From NCBI RefSeq assembly GCF_004664715.2, contig NC_051086.1, forward strand, positions 71,415,986-71,479,985: DNA of 64,000 nt, read 5' to 3'. Source of the DNA: Peromyscus leucopus. Its lineage: Eukaryota; Chordata; Mammalia; Rodentia; Cricetidae. Numbering within the stretch: the first letter of the stretch is position 1; each line of letters opens with the position of its first letter. The position numbers were made by a program, and so were the translations under genes. A model generated the notes under the pieces. That model saw only the letters and a program-made list of their open reading frames with translations. It had not been told where the DNA came from and searched no databases. Positions 11,910 to 21,363 of the stretch are shown here, one piece after another.

Positions 11910-11912
11910 ATC
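11700..11912 (+). mobile_element. B2 SINE with (AAAT)n tail
   Basis: A young-looking B2 (gggctggagagatggctcag, cccagcaaccacatggtggc) ends in about 12 AAAT units (11862-11912). taaaactttt occurs on both sides (near 11682 and 11941), consistent with a target duplication. A short TA run (11925-11942) follows. Confidence 0.9.
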
Positions 11913-12059
11913 TTTTAAAAAAATTATATATATATATATATAAAACTTTTGTCATGATATTAATAGTCATATAGAGTACTAATTCTAGAAAAAAGGGCTT
12001 CATCTAGCTTCCTGTACATGATTTCAAGTTTGAGTCTCTATCAGTTTTCTGCAGTGAAC

Positions 12060-13731
12060 CATGACCACACCTAACAGTGACCTTCAAAGTCTCCAAAAGG
12101 ATGATGGGGTCCCACAATGACAAGTCTGTCAGGACTATGATAATGCCATTAAGCTAACAAACACCACCCAAAAATCAGCTTTGAACTACAAAGTGCTCAG
12201 GACAATTTCGAAATAGCTAGCTGAGACAATCCAGCCTCACAGACTATTCTAGCCAGACTTGAGACAAGCCCCGCACTTTCTCATTATGCAGAGACTGGAC
12301 AACAAATGATACAGCTGCCTCTCCCAGCACAAGACAATTAACCCAAAATTTTTCTCCTCAGGACCCCATACAGATGCTGTCACCCACCCCCAGACAGCAG
12401 GAAGTAAATTTAAGAACCCGATGCCCACATTCCCAAGAGGTGGAGTGGGTGGTTTTTGGTCATTCAGGATTCTTGTTTGAAAAAAAAGAAAAGAAAAAAG
12501 AGGATATAGATATGATTTAAAAAAAGTAGATTATTGAATCTACTCTGAAAAAACACAGGAATATAGATATAAGATAAAAAGGTAGATTATTGAATCTACT
12601 TTTTAAAATCAACTATTAGTTTTAAAATATTTTACATTGATATGAATCTTTGTATAGTGATACAAACTTGAGATTTTTTTGTTGGAATATACTGTACATA
12701 TATTTTTACTCTTGTTCAAGGTATCAGACCTAAACAGCTCATTTAACAAAGTAATGCAATTTTCTAGTCCTTGAAAGTTATTATTACCAACTATTTAAGA
12801 TAATAAAGAAATGTAGGTTAGTAGTTAGTCACCTATTACAATGGAACTTGTAGTAATGTTAGGTGTGTTTTCAAGGTCAAACAGAGATATACTTTAGATA
12901 GTCTTCAAACACTTCAGAGATATGCAGACTATGGCATTTAAGATTTTTTAATAACATAGATTTTTTTTTTAAATGACAATGAGACATGTCTGCTCCTGGC
13001 AGCACCAATCTACTTCAGAGATGGCGATGGACATTGAAGAAAATTCCACATTGAGTTTACTTTCTTTGTGGCAAGTTAGCCACCGGAAAAGAAAGTGCCC
13101 TTGCCTTGACTGCTGATAGTATGCTGGCTAAATGGGACAAGCAGGACACAAAAGAAAAGACTGCAGAACTTTTCCAAGACAAGGTGGGACAGCCCTTCAG
13201 AAAATCCTGCTTCACAGAAAAGTCTGTCAGATATGCTAGGCCTGTAGGTTGAAGGTGAATGTCCCAATGTTGCAGAGGAAACTTGGGTGACTGTCCAGGC
13301 AGTCAGCTGTTTCTATCATTTCTCACATATTTTGGAAATCACTTGTTTGCACTTCCTGCTTACTCAGTTAATATTATTTCCTTCTCAGATCTCTGATGGA
13401 ATTGAAGACTAGATAGTTATAGTTTTCATTGTTAACAAATTCAGAAAAGAAACTCACTAAAGATGTGTAAAGTGTGTAAGTTTGAAAGACATCAAAAGAC
13501 AGTTTTCAGTTGGTCATATAACTTAGAATAGAAAGTGAATTAGGTACAACACTTTGAACTTACCAAAATATGATAAATAATGGAGTATTTTCTCTGAATT
13601 TGTCAAATGTTAATGGACTAGACACTGTTAATGTAATTCTCGACTCTATATATTGTATATATTGAAAAACTATATAGTTTTTCTTATATTAGATATAACC
13701 TTCTTTTATTGCTTTAGACAAAAAGGAGAAA
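12060..13731 (+). other. AT-rich 3' internal region of ERV-1
   Basis: This region aligns by eye with 41880-43608 of the second provirus, including the stretches gaggtggagtgggtggtttt and tctgctcctggcagcaccaa. It contains a short tandem duplication with the hairpin-forming gtagattattgaatctac at about 12526 and 12582, and a decayed zinc-knuckle segment near 13067-13110. It ends in a polypurine tract, aaaaaggagaaa (13720-13731), directly before the 3' LTR. No env was recognised. Confidence 0.7.
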
Positions 13732-14182
13732 TGTGGTGATACATTTGTAATCTAAAAAATAAAGATTGCCTGAAGATCAGAGGACAGAGCCAGCCACAGA
13801 GTAAGCCATGGAGTTAGCCACAGAAGATGGGGGGGGAGGTTGGCACACACCTTTAATTCCAGCCCTTGGAATCAAACACCTTTAATTCTGGCACTTGGGA
13901 TCACACGCCTTTAATCCCAGCACTAGGAAGGTTGAGACAGGAAGTGATATGGCTGGGCAGAGGAAGGAATATAAGGCGGAAGGAGACAGGAATTAGCCCC
14001 TTTTGGCTGAGGGCTCAGAGGCATTTGGTCTGAGGATTCATGGAGACGTGGTCTTCTCTTTTCAGCTGAGGAGCTGGTGAGGTGAGAAGTGGCTGAGACT
14101 TTGCTTCCTCTGATCGTTCAGCTTTCACCCCAATATCTGACTCCAGGTTTTTATTATAAGACAGTTTAGGATTTGTGCAACA
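13732..14182 (+). repeat. 3' LTR of ERV-1
   Basis: The start TGTGGTGATACATTTGTAAT matches the 5' LTR. Around 13848-13922 it carries three copies of a B1-like module (cctttaattc / cctttaatcc) where the 5' LTR has the GGT expansion. It ends gtgcaaca and is followed by the target copy AATTAA. Confidence 0.85.
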
Positions 14183-14236
14183 AATTAAATTTCCATATCT
14201 CAAATTGTTTTCATTATTTCATTCAAGTGTTCATTT
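14183..14236 (-). mobile_element. Old L1 fragment between provirus and retrocopy
   Basis: This short piece reads as antisense L1. It seems to connect the L1-like sequence left of 8523 with that right of 15639, so it is probably the original insertion target. Confidence 0.45.
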
Positions 14237-14264
14237 TTTTGGGGGGGCTTCATATTAAACTTGT

Positions 14265-14309
<45 letters not shown>

Positions 14310-14454
14310 GTTTTTTTGAGACAGGGTTTCTCTGTGTAGCTTTGCATCTTTCCTGGAGCTCACTTGGTAGCCCAGGCTGGCCTCGAACTCACAAAGATCC
14401 GCCTGCCTCTGCCTCCCAAGTGCTGGGATTAAAGGCGTGTGCCACCACGCCCGG
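14265..14454 (-). mobile_element. B1 SINE inside the retrocopy 3' end
   Basis: A long T-run (the reversed A tail, 14265-14308) is followed by a young B1 body (gagacagggtttctctgtgt to caccacgcccggc). The 15-bp ttaaacttgtagttt lies on both sides (14252 and 14455) as a perfect target duplication. Confidence 0.92.
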
Positions 14455-15092
14455 CTTAAACTTGTAGTTTTATTCAGGTTTGGTTTTTAACAAATGTGTC
14501 AGGGAGAGAGCCGCAGGAAAGGGTGAAGCCCATGGAGGCAAGGCCCTCCCAGATGCCTGAGGAGGGATCGTGTCTGCTTCCCCCCTGCCCTTCTCACCAC
14601 TGCTAAAGGGGCTTGGGGAAGAGACACAGGCAGGGTAGGGGGCTGGTCCCCGGCCTGTACAAGTGGTGCTTGGGGGTGAAGGACTATGGAGAACAGGCGA
14701 CCAGACAAGGGAGAGCGGGATAAAGGGCACAAGACCATTTGCCAGAATCCACAGCTTTCTGATTCCAAATTGAATTAAAAAGAAAAAAAAAGGAGAGGTG
14801 GGGGACCTAAACCACAAGCAATACCCAATTCCCTTTCCCCCACCAGGGCTGTGAGGGAAGAGGCAGGTAGTAGCTTCACCAAGGCCATGGCTCCCTCATT
14901 CCTGGCCAAGGGAGCTAGGTGAAGGGCAGGGTCTCCCCGACAGTTTGAAGGGGCGAGGAAAACCAAAATAAAGCATCAAATAAATTGTATAGGAGTCCAG
15001 CCAAGGGCCCAGCCAGAGCGGAACCCAGCTGGGGGAGGGGCCTCTGTAGGCTCAGGGATGGCTGCTGCCACCACGGCCACCTTGAGGGCCAG

Positions 15093-15557
15093 CTATTTTA
15101 CCATGGCCTTGATTGCAACAGCTGCCTCCTCTGTCATGGCAGACAGCACCGTGACCAGGATCTCTTCTCCACAGTCATGCTTCTGCTCAATCTCCTTGCC
15201 AAGGTCTCCCTCAGGCAGACAAAGGTCCTCTTGTACCTCCCCACTGTCCAGGAGCAGGGATAGGTACCCATCCTGGATGCCAATCAGCTGGAAATCATTC
15301 CTTTTAATGTTGGGGACATCCATATTATGAGTTGACGGGCAGATATCTTCATATTTCTTCCCAGTAAAAATGTCAATACCAACCAGGTGGACCTTGGCAT
15401 GGCCATGCTTGCCAGTCTTCGAAGTAGACATCTCGACGATCTTACATGGCCTGCCTTTGAGCATCACAAAACCATTCTTATGTAATGCTGAGCACTGCAT
15501 TGGGAAGGTGGCTGAGGGCCCTGCATCTCCTGTCTCGAAGTCCAAATCATCTGCCAT
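15093..15557 (-). pseudogene. eIF5A retrocopy coding frame, intact (154 aa)
   Basis: eIF5A is the hypusine-containing factor that helps the ribosome through difficult peptide bonds such as polyproline. The frame is exactly the family length (154 residues, TAG stop) with no intron, gap or frameshift. The hypusination loop [12 protein letters not shown] is present, with K50 as the modified lysine. Compared with the mammalian protein as I remember it there are about nine substitutions, including A14P, R26H, V32M, Q103L, R109Q, R113C, Y127H and A153V. Loss of several arginines suggests drift rather than selection. The parent gene has introns; this copy lacks them and carries UTRs, so it is processed. 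No promoter of its own is evident. It could be transcribed as a retrogene, but pseudogene is the default call. Confidence 0.9.
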
Positions 15558-15638
15558 TTTAAGAGGCTTTCGATGCCAACTCACCAGCTCCTCAGCCTGA
15601 AGAAGCCTGCAAGAGCGTGTCTATGTTTTTTGAAGTCT

Positions 15639-16320
15639 TCATTCTGGTGCTCATTTATATCCTCTTCAAGTTCCTTGGGCACCTGTATTATTGGTTTAAG
15701 GTCATTGTCTTGTGTGATATCTAAGCTGCTGTTTGTCAAGGCACATTACTGCGGGAGCACTTATTTTTCAAAGAAACCTTTTTTTTTTGATTGCTCATGT
15801 TGCTTGTACCTTTGCAGTGAAACCAAGTCATCAGAAGATGTTTCTTGGAATGGCTATCTGGTCTCACCTTGGTTGAGTAGGGATTTGGATCTGTTTGTTG
15901 TCAGGTTATGGGACAACAGGATGGTACTGGGAGCTCATTTTTTGGGCAACACATTGTTAATATACAAATGGGGTATCAGACAGTCCTGACTCAGCTAGGT
16001 GAAGCTTCTGAACCCCAGGTCAGACCTTCTGTGGAGTTAGAATATTCTCACTGCTGATCCTTGGAGTCTGTGGACAGCTCACCAGGTCCTGCAATTAGTC
16101 CTTTGGTGACAGGCTTTAGAGAGTATCTTGTCAGGTGTAGGTGTTGCTACCTGGGGAGGTGCATATGACTCTTAATCTTCAGGGATAGGTATTGTAGGTG
16201 GAGGGGTGCCAAAAGTTGGGGGTCCTTACGTGGGGGAAGGAGGAGAGTGTGGGAGAAGCAATGCTCAGGTAGGCAGCGGATCGGGGCAGGATCACACATT
16301 TCAATGTGAAGAATATGAGT
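15639..16320 (-). mobile_element. Old antisense L1, likely 5' UTR/ORF1 part
   Basis: The stretch catttatatcctcttcaagt and later ctgctgtttgtcaaggc look like minus-strand rodent L1. From about 16150 the sequence is G-rich, as L1 5' ends are. Family and limits are uncertain. Confidence 0.5.
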
Positions 16321-16641
16321 GAGTTTGTGAGAAAAGCTTGTGGAATGCTACTCTGATCATCTAAGATAAATACGGTATTTTACAAACCGTATTTCTAATT
16401 TCTGTGAATTTTTCTCCTTTTCCAATTGAACCTTTCTAAAGTGGCATCCTGATTCCCTTTCATGAATTTGTGAATATTAATTATAGTAAATATGGTACAG
16501 TAGCCATCCCAGGCTCTGACCGCGTCAGTGTTACTGACCTACCAACGTTACATGAGAAGTTCTCAAGATGCCTCTTAGTGTGATTGGTCTGCTGCAGCAG
16601 TGCCCCATAGGCTGGATCATAGTATGGAATATAAACGTGTT

Positions 16642-16912
16642 TCTCACAGCTCTTGTGGTGGGAAAACTCTGAGGTCAAGGTGCTGCAGGACTAGAGGACT
16701 TAGAAGGCTGGCTCTGTGGCTTATAGGCAGCTGACTTTTCCCTGTGTTCTCACATGGGGGGAAGCGGGTGGCTCTCTGGGGTCTCCTTTATAAGGACACT
16801 AGTCACATTCATATTATGAGGTAACCTACTCACCTAACAAAGACCCCACAACACACAAAACATCAGATTTTGGTTTCAGCACATAACTTTGTGGGGTCAG
16901 CAAACATTCAGT
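16642..16912 (+). mobile_element. Ancient mammalian interspersed repeat
   Basis: Segments such as ctcacagctcttgtggtggg, ctttataaggacactagtca and aacattcagtctatagca match a repeat shared across placental mammals that I cannot name with certainty (MaLR- or MER-like). The piece at 36165-36440 looks like the other end of the same family. Confidence 0.5.
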
Positions 16913-17053
16913 CTATAGCAGTTCCCATGGGAAAAAAAAATTGGGCACAATTTATAATAGAGCTCTTCATTACTCCTTATAGAGGCAAATACAATTGCTT
17001 CAAAATAAAGGGTTCGGTTAGGACCATTTTTAAAGCTGTATTATTTTGTTTTC

Positions 17054-17341
17054 TGTGGTGATATTTTGTTTGTGCTCTCACAAATCAAGCTTGCCTGGAG
17101 ATCAGAGTGTGGAGCTAACCACTAGAGGCCAGGCAGCGGTGGCACACACACCTTTAGTGGAGAGAGGAAGTGATAAGGCAGGGTGGAAACAGGAGCTCAG
17201 CCCTTTCAGTCTGGGGATTTGGTAGAGCTTCTCACAAGCCTCTCTAGTGGCCGACTCCTTTACTTCTCTGCTCGTTCAGCATTTATGCCGATATCGGACT
17301 CCGGGTTTTTATTGTTAAGACCAATTAGGATTCACGCTAGA
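17054..17341 (+). repeat. Orphan 5' LTR related to ERV-1
   Basis: It starts TGTGGTGATATTTTG and has the B1-like segment (ggcagcggtggcacacacac) and the same 3' end (ttaggattcacgctaga) as the ERV-1 LTRs, but is shorter (288 bp). No 3' partner was found in the window. Confidence 0.8.
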
Positions 17342-17343
17342 TC

Positions 17344-17361
17344 TGGCGCCCAATGCGGGGC
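17344..17361 (+). promoter_or_regulatory. tRNA-Lys primer-binding site
   Basis: tggcgcccaatgcggggc sits two bases after the LTR. It differs at about two positions from the lysine-tRNA primer-binding site used by betaretroviruses and class II ERVs (tggcgcccaacgtggggc). Confidence 0.85.
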
Positions 17362-17590
17362 ATGAAAAAGCCACCTGCCTGTGACTTTGCAGTCACCAGC
17401 ACAGGCCAGAGCTGCATGCAGCCGAGTCACTACCCCACTGGCTACGGTTCTGTGGCATCCTATCTGCAGAAAAAAACTCCATAGGCTTTTGGGCTGCAAA
17501 AACCACAGGAGTTAGCAGCGTTCACACATTTCCCCATGCAGATAGATGGCTGGCTTTTTGGCTTCCTCTTTCCGCCCTGCTTTTCTTGAT
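17362..17590 (+). mobile_element. ERV leader fragment
   Basis: This is similar to 8955-9265 (cctgtgactttgcagtcacc, aaaaaccacaggagttagca). It stops before any gag, so only the LTR and leader of this element remain. Confidence 0.7.
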
Positions 17591-17604
17591 GTTTCTTTTC
17601 TTTT

Positions 17605-17780
17605 TTTTTTTTTTTTGTTTATTGTTGTTGTTGTTTGGTTTTATTTTGACACAGGGTCTCTCTAAGTAGCCCTGGATGTCCTAGAACTCACTAAGTAGAC
17701 CAGACTGACCTCAAATTCACCAAGATCTAGTTGGCTCCAGATTGTTGAAATAAAGGGATGTGCCACCACACCCAACTTGT
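17605..17780 (-). mobile_element. B1 SINE, old
   Basis: A T-rich start and gacacagggtctctctaagt, followed by a diverged reverse B1 body, end near ccaccacacccaactt. Confidence 0.75.
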
Positions 17781-18057
17781 TTTCCCCCTACTTTCTTACT
17801 TTAGTATCTGTCTTTTATTAGGGTGAGTTTTCTTCATCTGTCTTGTGGTCTGTGGTTAAACATTAGTATTTCAAACTGAAACACTCAGACGTTTGCTGGA
17901 AGCTCTGTGTGTGAGCAGGGCTTGGCACATGGAGCTCTTCCCAGTTCATCAGACCAGGCATTTTCTCAGAAGCTTTCTTAATGATAATTTGGAATGAATG
18001 ATAGAATCCTGGAAACTGACCCTCTGGGCTTTTAGTGTCTCTAAATAAAATTCTTCA

Positions 18058-18250
18058 GGGTTGGTAATGTAGCTCCATTGGCAGATTGTTTGTCTAGTAG
18101 GCATGAAGCCTAGGTTTAATCCCTCATACCTTATAAACCAAGTATGATGGTCTATGTCTATAATCCAAGCACTCTGGAGGTAGAAGCAGGAGGATAGAAG
18201 TGTAAGGTTATCCTTAGGTACATAGAAAGTTTCATGTCCTTCTAGAACAC
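18058..18250 (+). mobile_element. B4-type SINE (ID head plus B1 body)
   Basis: An ID-like head (ggtaatgtagctccattggc) is followed by a B1-like body (gtctataatccaagcactct). That order is typical of B4. It is strongly diverged. Confidence 0.65.
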
Positions 18251-18257
18251 ATGAGCT

Positions 18258-18466
18258 CCTGATGATGATGGTGATGATGATGGTGAAGATGATGATGGTA
18301 ATGATGATGATGGTGGTGATAATGTCTATGGTAATGATGGCAATAATGATGATGGTGATGATGATAATGATAGTGATGATGATGATAATGATGATAATGA
18401 TTTGATGGTGATGATGATGGTAACGATGGATGACGATGATAGTGATGAGGATGATGATACCATAAT
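18258..18466. repeat. GAT-rich trinucleotide tract
   Basis: Roughly 200 bp of imperfect GAT/GGT/AAT units on the plus strand. It lies just left of duplicated block copy B and is absent beside copy A. Confidence 0.9.
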
Positions 18467-18500
18467 ATCTTTCTGATGTCCCGTTAGGGCTCTAATATAG

Positions 18501-18859
18501 GACTTCTGCAGTAGCAGAGTGAAGACTAGGAGGGAGACCCTCCCTCGGCCCGTATGAGCAGCTGACCTTGGGTTTCCCTGGTCCTCTCAGCTTCCCATGC
18601 TATGTGTTAGCTTCACCGGGCATTTGAGTTGGTTACCCATGTTTAAGGTAGCGTTTTCTTCTCATAGTCAGGACTTCTTAGTCAAGACAATTGTGTCTCT
18701 TCCTGTTGTCTTGGGTACCACATGCAGACACTGTTGTTTGACCTGGAAGGAAGGCTAGACGTTCCCTGTTCCTTTTTATATAGACCGAGATGACCACAGT
18801 GCTGACCAACTGGGTCCTATGAAAATTCTACTGAGGTAGTTCTAGGGAATTGTCTCCCC

Positions 18860-18913
<54 letters not shown>

Positions 18914-19645
18914 TGCACTCACGCACATGCACACATACACAAGCACAGGCACAAAGAAAAAATCATTTTCATGCTTTTTCCTTTAATTTTATCTTGCTAA
19001 ATGGCTCAACTGTGAAGATGTGACATCTGGAGCTCTGGCAGCCACATTCAGCATGAGAGGGGAGGTAAGGCATCACCAAGAAGACAACATGGAACATTTT
19101 TGATCTGCTGAATTAACCAACTTGAAAGTGCTTGTCCTCGACAAAGGCATCTCATTGATACAAAGTTCAGAGGAGATGACCAATGTTTTCTGGACAATTC
19201 ATGACCCCACACACTCCAGTGCAGAAGTGTCACACAGTAAGCACCACACTTGAGAGGGGGGGTTGTCATACTAGAGTGAAGACAGAAAGAAGACTTGTCT
19301 AGGAGGTGAAGTCAGGAAACTGTGGTCAGGAGGACCAGGGCTCCTGGAGAAGAGGTGATCCAGAGGATGTGAACAGCATCACAAGACATTTGAAAGACTT
19401 TAATGTGAAGTGAGAATCTGGATGAGATGTCACAGATCACACCAGTCCATGGCCCTCCTCCTCTCTAGTCTAAATTTTGACTGTGACTATGGATAAATGT
19501 GTGAAGAAGAAACAGGGAGGAAGAGATAGAGACAGGACCCACTCGGGGCTGCCATCACGGTGCAGAGACACCAGGAGCAGCCTGTGACTTCCATGTCTTA
19601 GTTGGGATGGTGCTGGAGGAAAGCGTGGGAAGCTCCTGCATTGTG
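18501..19645. repeat. Duplicated block, copy B (downstream of the second receptor)
   Basis: This is the counterpart of 1903-3092. The CA tract here (18862-18910) is longer and purer. Copy B lacks about 75 bp after gtcctcg (19134), has a small insertion (aattaaccaactt) nearby, and has no poly-G run at its right end. Confidence 0.8.
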
Positions 19646-20421
19646 GTCTAAACTTAGCATCACCTTATGCTGAGACTTTTGCAAAATGTTGTATACCCCA
19701 CAGTGAAGAAATGCACAGAAATAACTTTACAACAAAACCAGTTACCAGAAGGTTAGAAGAAACCAGAAACACCTGTCCCAATCAGATGCAGCTGAAGGTG
19801 CTGAGAGATTTCCCAAGGAATGTAGCATGTCCCCAGGCCCTCTCAAAGCCCGCATGCCGGTTGGGAGGTCACATCTGTGCCTCTCAACTTGGAGTCAATG
19901 GGACCAAGTTCTATAGAGTTCTATCGTTCTGTTGCTTCCAGTTTGACCCAGTAACCAGGTCCTTAGCTTTCCTATCTGTAATATTTTCATATAAAGTATG
20001 GAATTATCTAACAGTGCCTGACACAGGAGTAGCTCATCAGGACATAGTACTGTAATCTGATTTGTTGGGGGGGTGTGTGTGTTCATGTGGAGGTCAGAGG
20101 ACGAGTTCCTCAGATACTATCTATAAGGTTTTTTTTTTTTTTTTTTCACAATGTCTCTAACTGGCCTTTAAATTACCAAGGCCGACTGGCCAATGGCCCC
20201 CAGGATCCCCCTGTCTCCAGCTCTCCAGCTTTGGGGTTACAAGAAGGCACTGCTACACCTGGGATTTTGCATGGGAGTTCTGTGGTCTTTGTGTTCTTAA
20301 GGCAAACACTTCACCAGCTGGGCTTTCTCCCAGCCCTGGTCATTCTGTATAAGGACTTCCCTCTGCTTTTTTCCCAGCATAGCACAAGTCCAGAGAAACC
20401 TTGCATTGAAAGCCAACTAAT
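19646..20421. other. Spacer downstream of the second receptor, with an old SINE
   Basis: It includes a T-run at 20129-20146 and an old reverse B3/B4-like SINE at about 20147-20335 (ending ggctttctcccagccc). The rest is unassigned and may include the receptor 3' UTR. Confidence 0.45.
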
Positions 20422-21363
20422 TCAAAGTTCATCCCCTTTGCTAAGCACTAAGCGCTTTGCTAATCTCTTCATGGCTGTCTGCATCTCCTGGTTCCTGAGG
20501 GTGTAGATCATAGGGTTGAGCATGGGGGTCAAGACTGTGTAGCTGATGGACACAGCCTTGTCCAAGGGAAAGGGAGTGAATGGTCGAGAATAGATATAGA
20601 TGCAGGGAATGAAGATCATAGACACCACGATGATGTGGGTGGTGCAGGTGGAAGCCGCCTTCCTCCTGGCCTGGCCTGAGTGCGACCTCAGCATCACCAG
20701 GATGACAGTGTAAGAGATGAGAAGGAGGAGGAACCAGATGAGGACCAGCATCCCACTGTTGGAGATCATGAGGAACTCCAGGAGGGAGGTGTCCGTGCAG
20801 GCGAGTCTCAGCACTTGGGGGACATCACAGTAGAAGTTATCCAGGACATTGGGGCCACAGAAGGGCAGTGGGAGCATCAGCAACAACTGGACAATGGAAT
20901 GGACAAAGCCCCCTACCCAGGCAGCCACCACCAGCCCCACACACAGCCTGGTGTTCATGATGGAGATATAGTGGAGGGGCCGGGAAATGGCTATGTATCG
21001 GTCATAGGCCATCACAGAGAGGAAGAAGACAGTCCCACCTCCCAGGAGGTGGAAGAAGAAGATCTGGGCCATGCAGCCCTGGTAGGAGATGGTCTTTGTT
21101 CTGTGAAAGAAGTCCATCAACATCTTGGGGGAGGTGACTGTGGAATAGCTGAGGTCTATGACGGCCAGATTTCGGAGCAGAAAATACATAGGCATGTCCA
21201 GCCGGGGATCAAAGGTCACAGTGACCATGATAAGGATGTTTCCCACCACAGTAGTGATGTAGACAAACAGGAACACCACAAATAGGAGTTTTTGGAGTTC
21301 TTGAGTCTGTGAGAACCCTAGCAGAATAAATTCTGACACCCATGTGATGTTCTGGGGTTCCAT
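20422..21363 (-). CDS. Olfactory receptor, OR4D1-like
   Basis: This is the second odorant receptor gene, 313 residues and uninterrupted. It is a class II receptor with the same role as its neighbour (odorant-activated, Golf-coupled, in olfactory cilia). The start is [12 protein letters not shown], which strongly recalls the N-terminus of mammalian OR4D1. N5 is in a glycosylation sequon (NIT). TM3 MAYDRY (118-123), KAASTC (235-240) and PMLNPMIY (280-287) are all present. One oddity is LDMPMY at 55-60, where nearly all odorant receptors have LHTPMY; the change of H56 and T57 in the first inner loop could affect folding or G-protein coupling, but both residues vary occasionally. From about residue 161 to 301 the protein is almost identical to the receptor at 3628-4563. 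The upstream side lies to the right. Confidence 0.96.
   Translation of the reverse strand: MEPQNITWVSEFILLGFSQTQELQKLLFVVFLFVYITTVVGNILIMVTVTFDPRLDMPMYFLLRNLAVIDLSYSTVTSPKMLMDFFHRTKTISYQGCMAQIFFFHLLGGGTVFFLSVMAYDRYIAISRPLHYISIMNTRLCVGLVVAAWVGGFVHSIVQLLLMLPLPFCGPNVLDNFYCDVPQVLRLACTDTSLLEFLMISNSGMLVLIWFLLLLISYTVILVMLRSHSGQARRKAASTCTTHIIVVSMIFIPCIYIYSRPFTPFPLDKAVSISYTVLTPMLNPMIYTLRNQEMQTAMKRLAKRLVLSKGDEL

Larger units (their letters stand above)
8523..14182 (+). mobile_element. Decayed class II (betaretrovirus-like) provirus, ERV-1
   Basis: Two LTRs that start TGTGGTGATA (8523 and 13732) and end in CA bound 4.8 kb of internal sequence. The flanking six bases are AATTAC on the left and AATTAA on the right, a 5/6 target duplication of the size expected for class II elements. 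Inside are a leader, broken gag pieces with two zinc knuckles, no recognisable pol, and an AT-rich 3' region shared with the element at 39896-43994. A B1-ID composite (9362-9690) and a B2 (11700-11912) inserted later. Frameshifts and a large internal deletion make it non-functional. Confidence 0.85.
14237..15638 (-). pseudogene. Processed retrocopy of eIF5A mRNA (full span)
   Basis: The minus strand carries a spliced eIF5A mRNA copy: about 80 bp of 5' UTR (15558-15638), the coding frame, and a 3' UTR that recalls the known eIF5A 3' UTR down to the AATAAA-containing end at about 14455-14475. The T-run with G residues at 14231-14245 may be the decayed poly(A) tail. The flanks ttcattcaagtgttcattt (14218) and ttcattctggtgctcattt (15639) match at 16 of 19 positions and are a plausible target duplication. 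A B1 inserted later at 14265-14454. Confidence 0.85.

Noticed and set aside
8523..14182. Possibility that ERV-1 or ERV-2 is a coding-competent provirus
   Set aside because: Gag is split over several frames, pol is absent or reduced to one broken end, env is not seen and the LTR pairs have diverged in length and content.
14470..14817. Two overlapping minus-strand frames (115 and 89 codons) and one at 14775-14966
   Set aside because: They lie in the 3' UTR of the eIF5A retrocopy.
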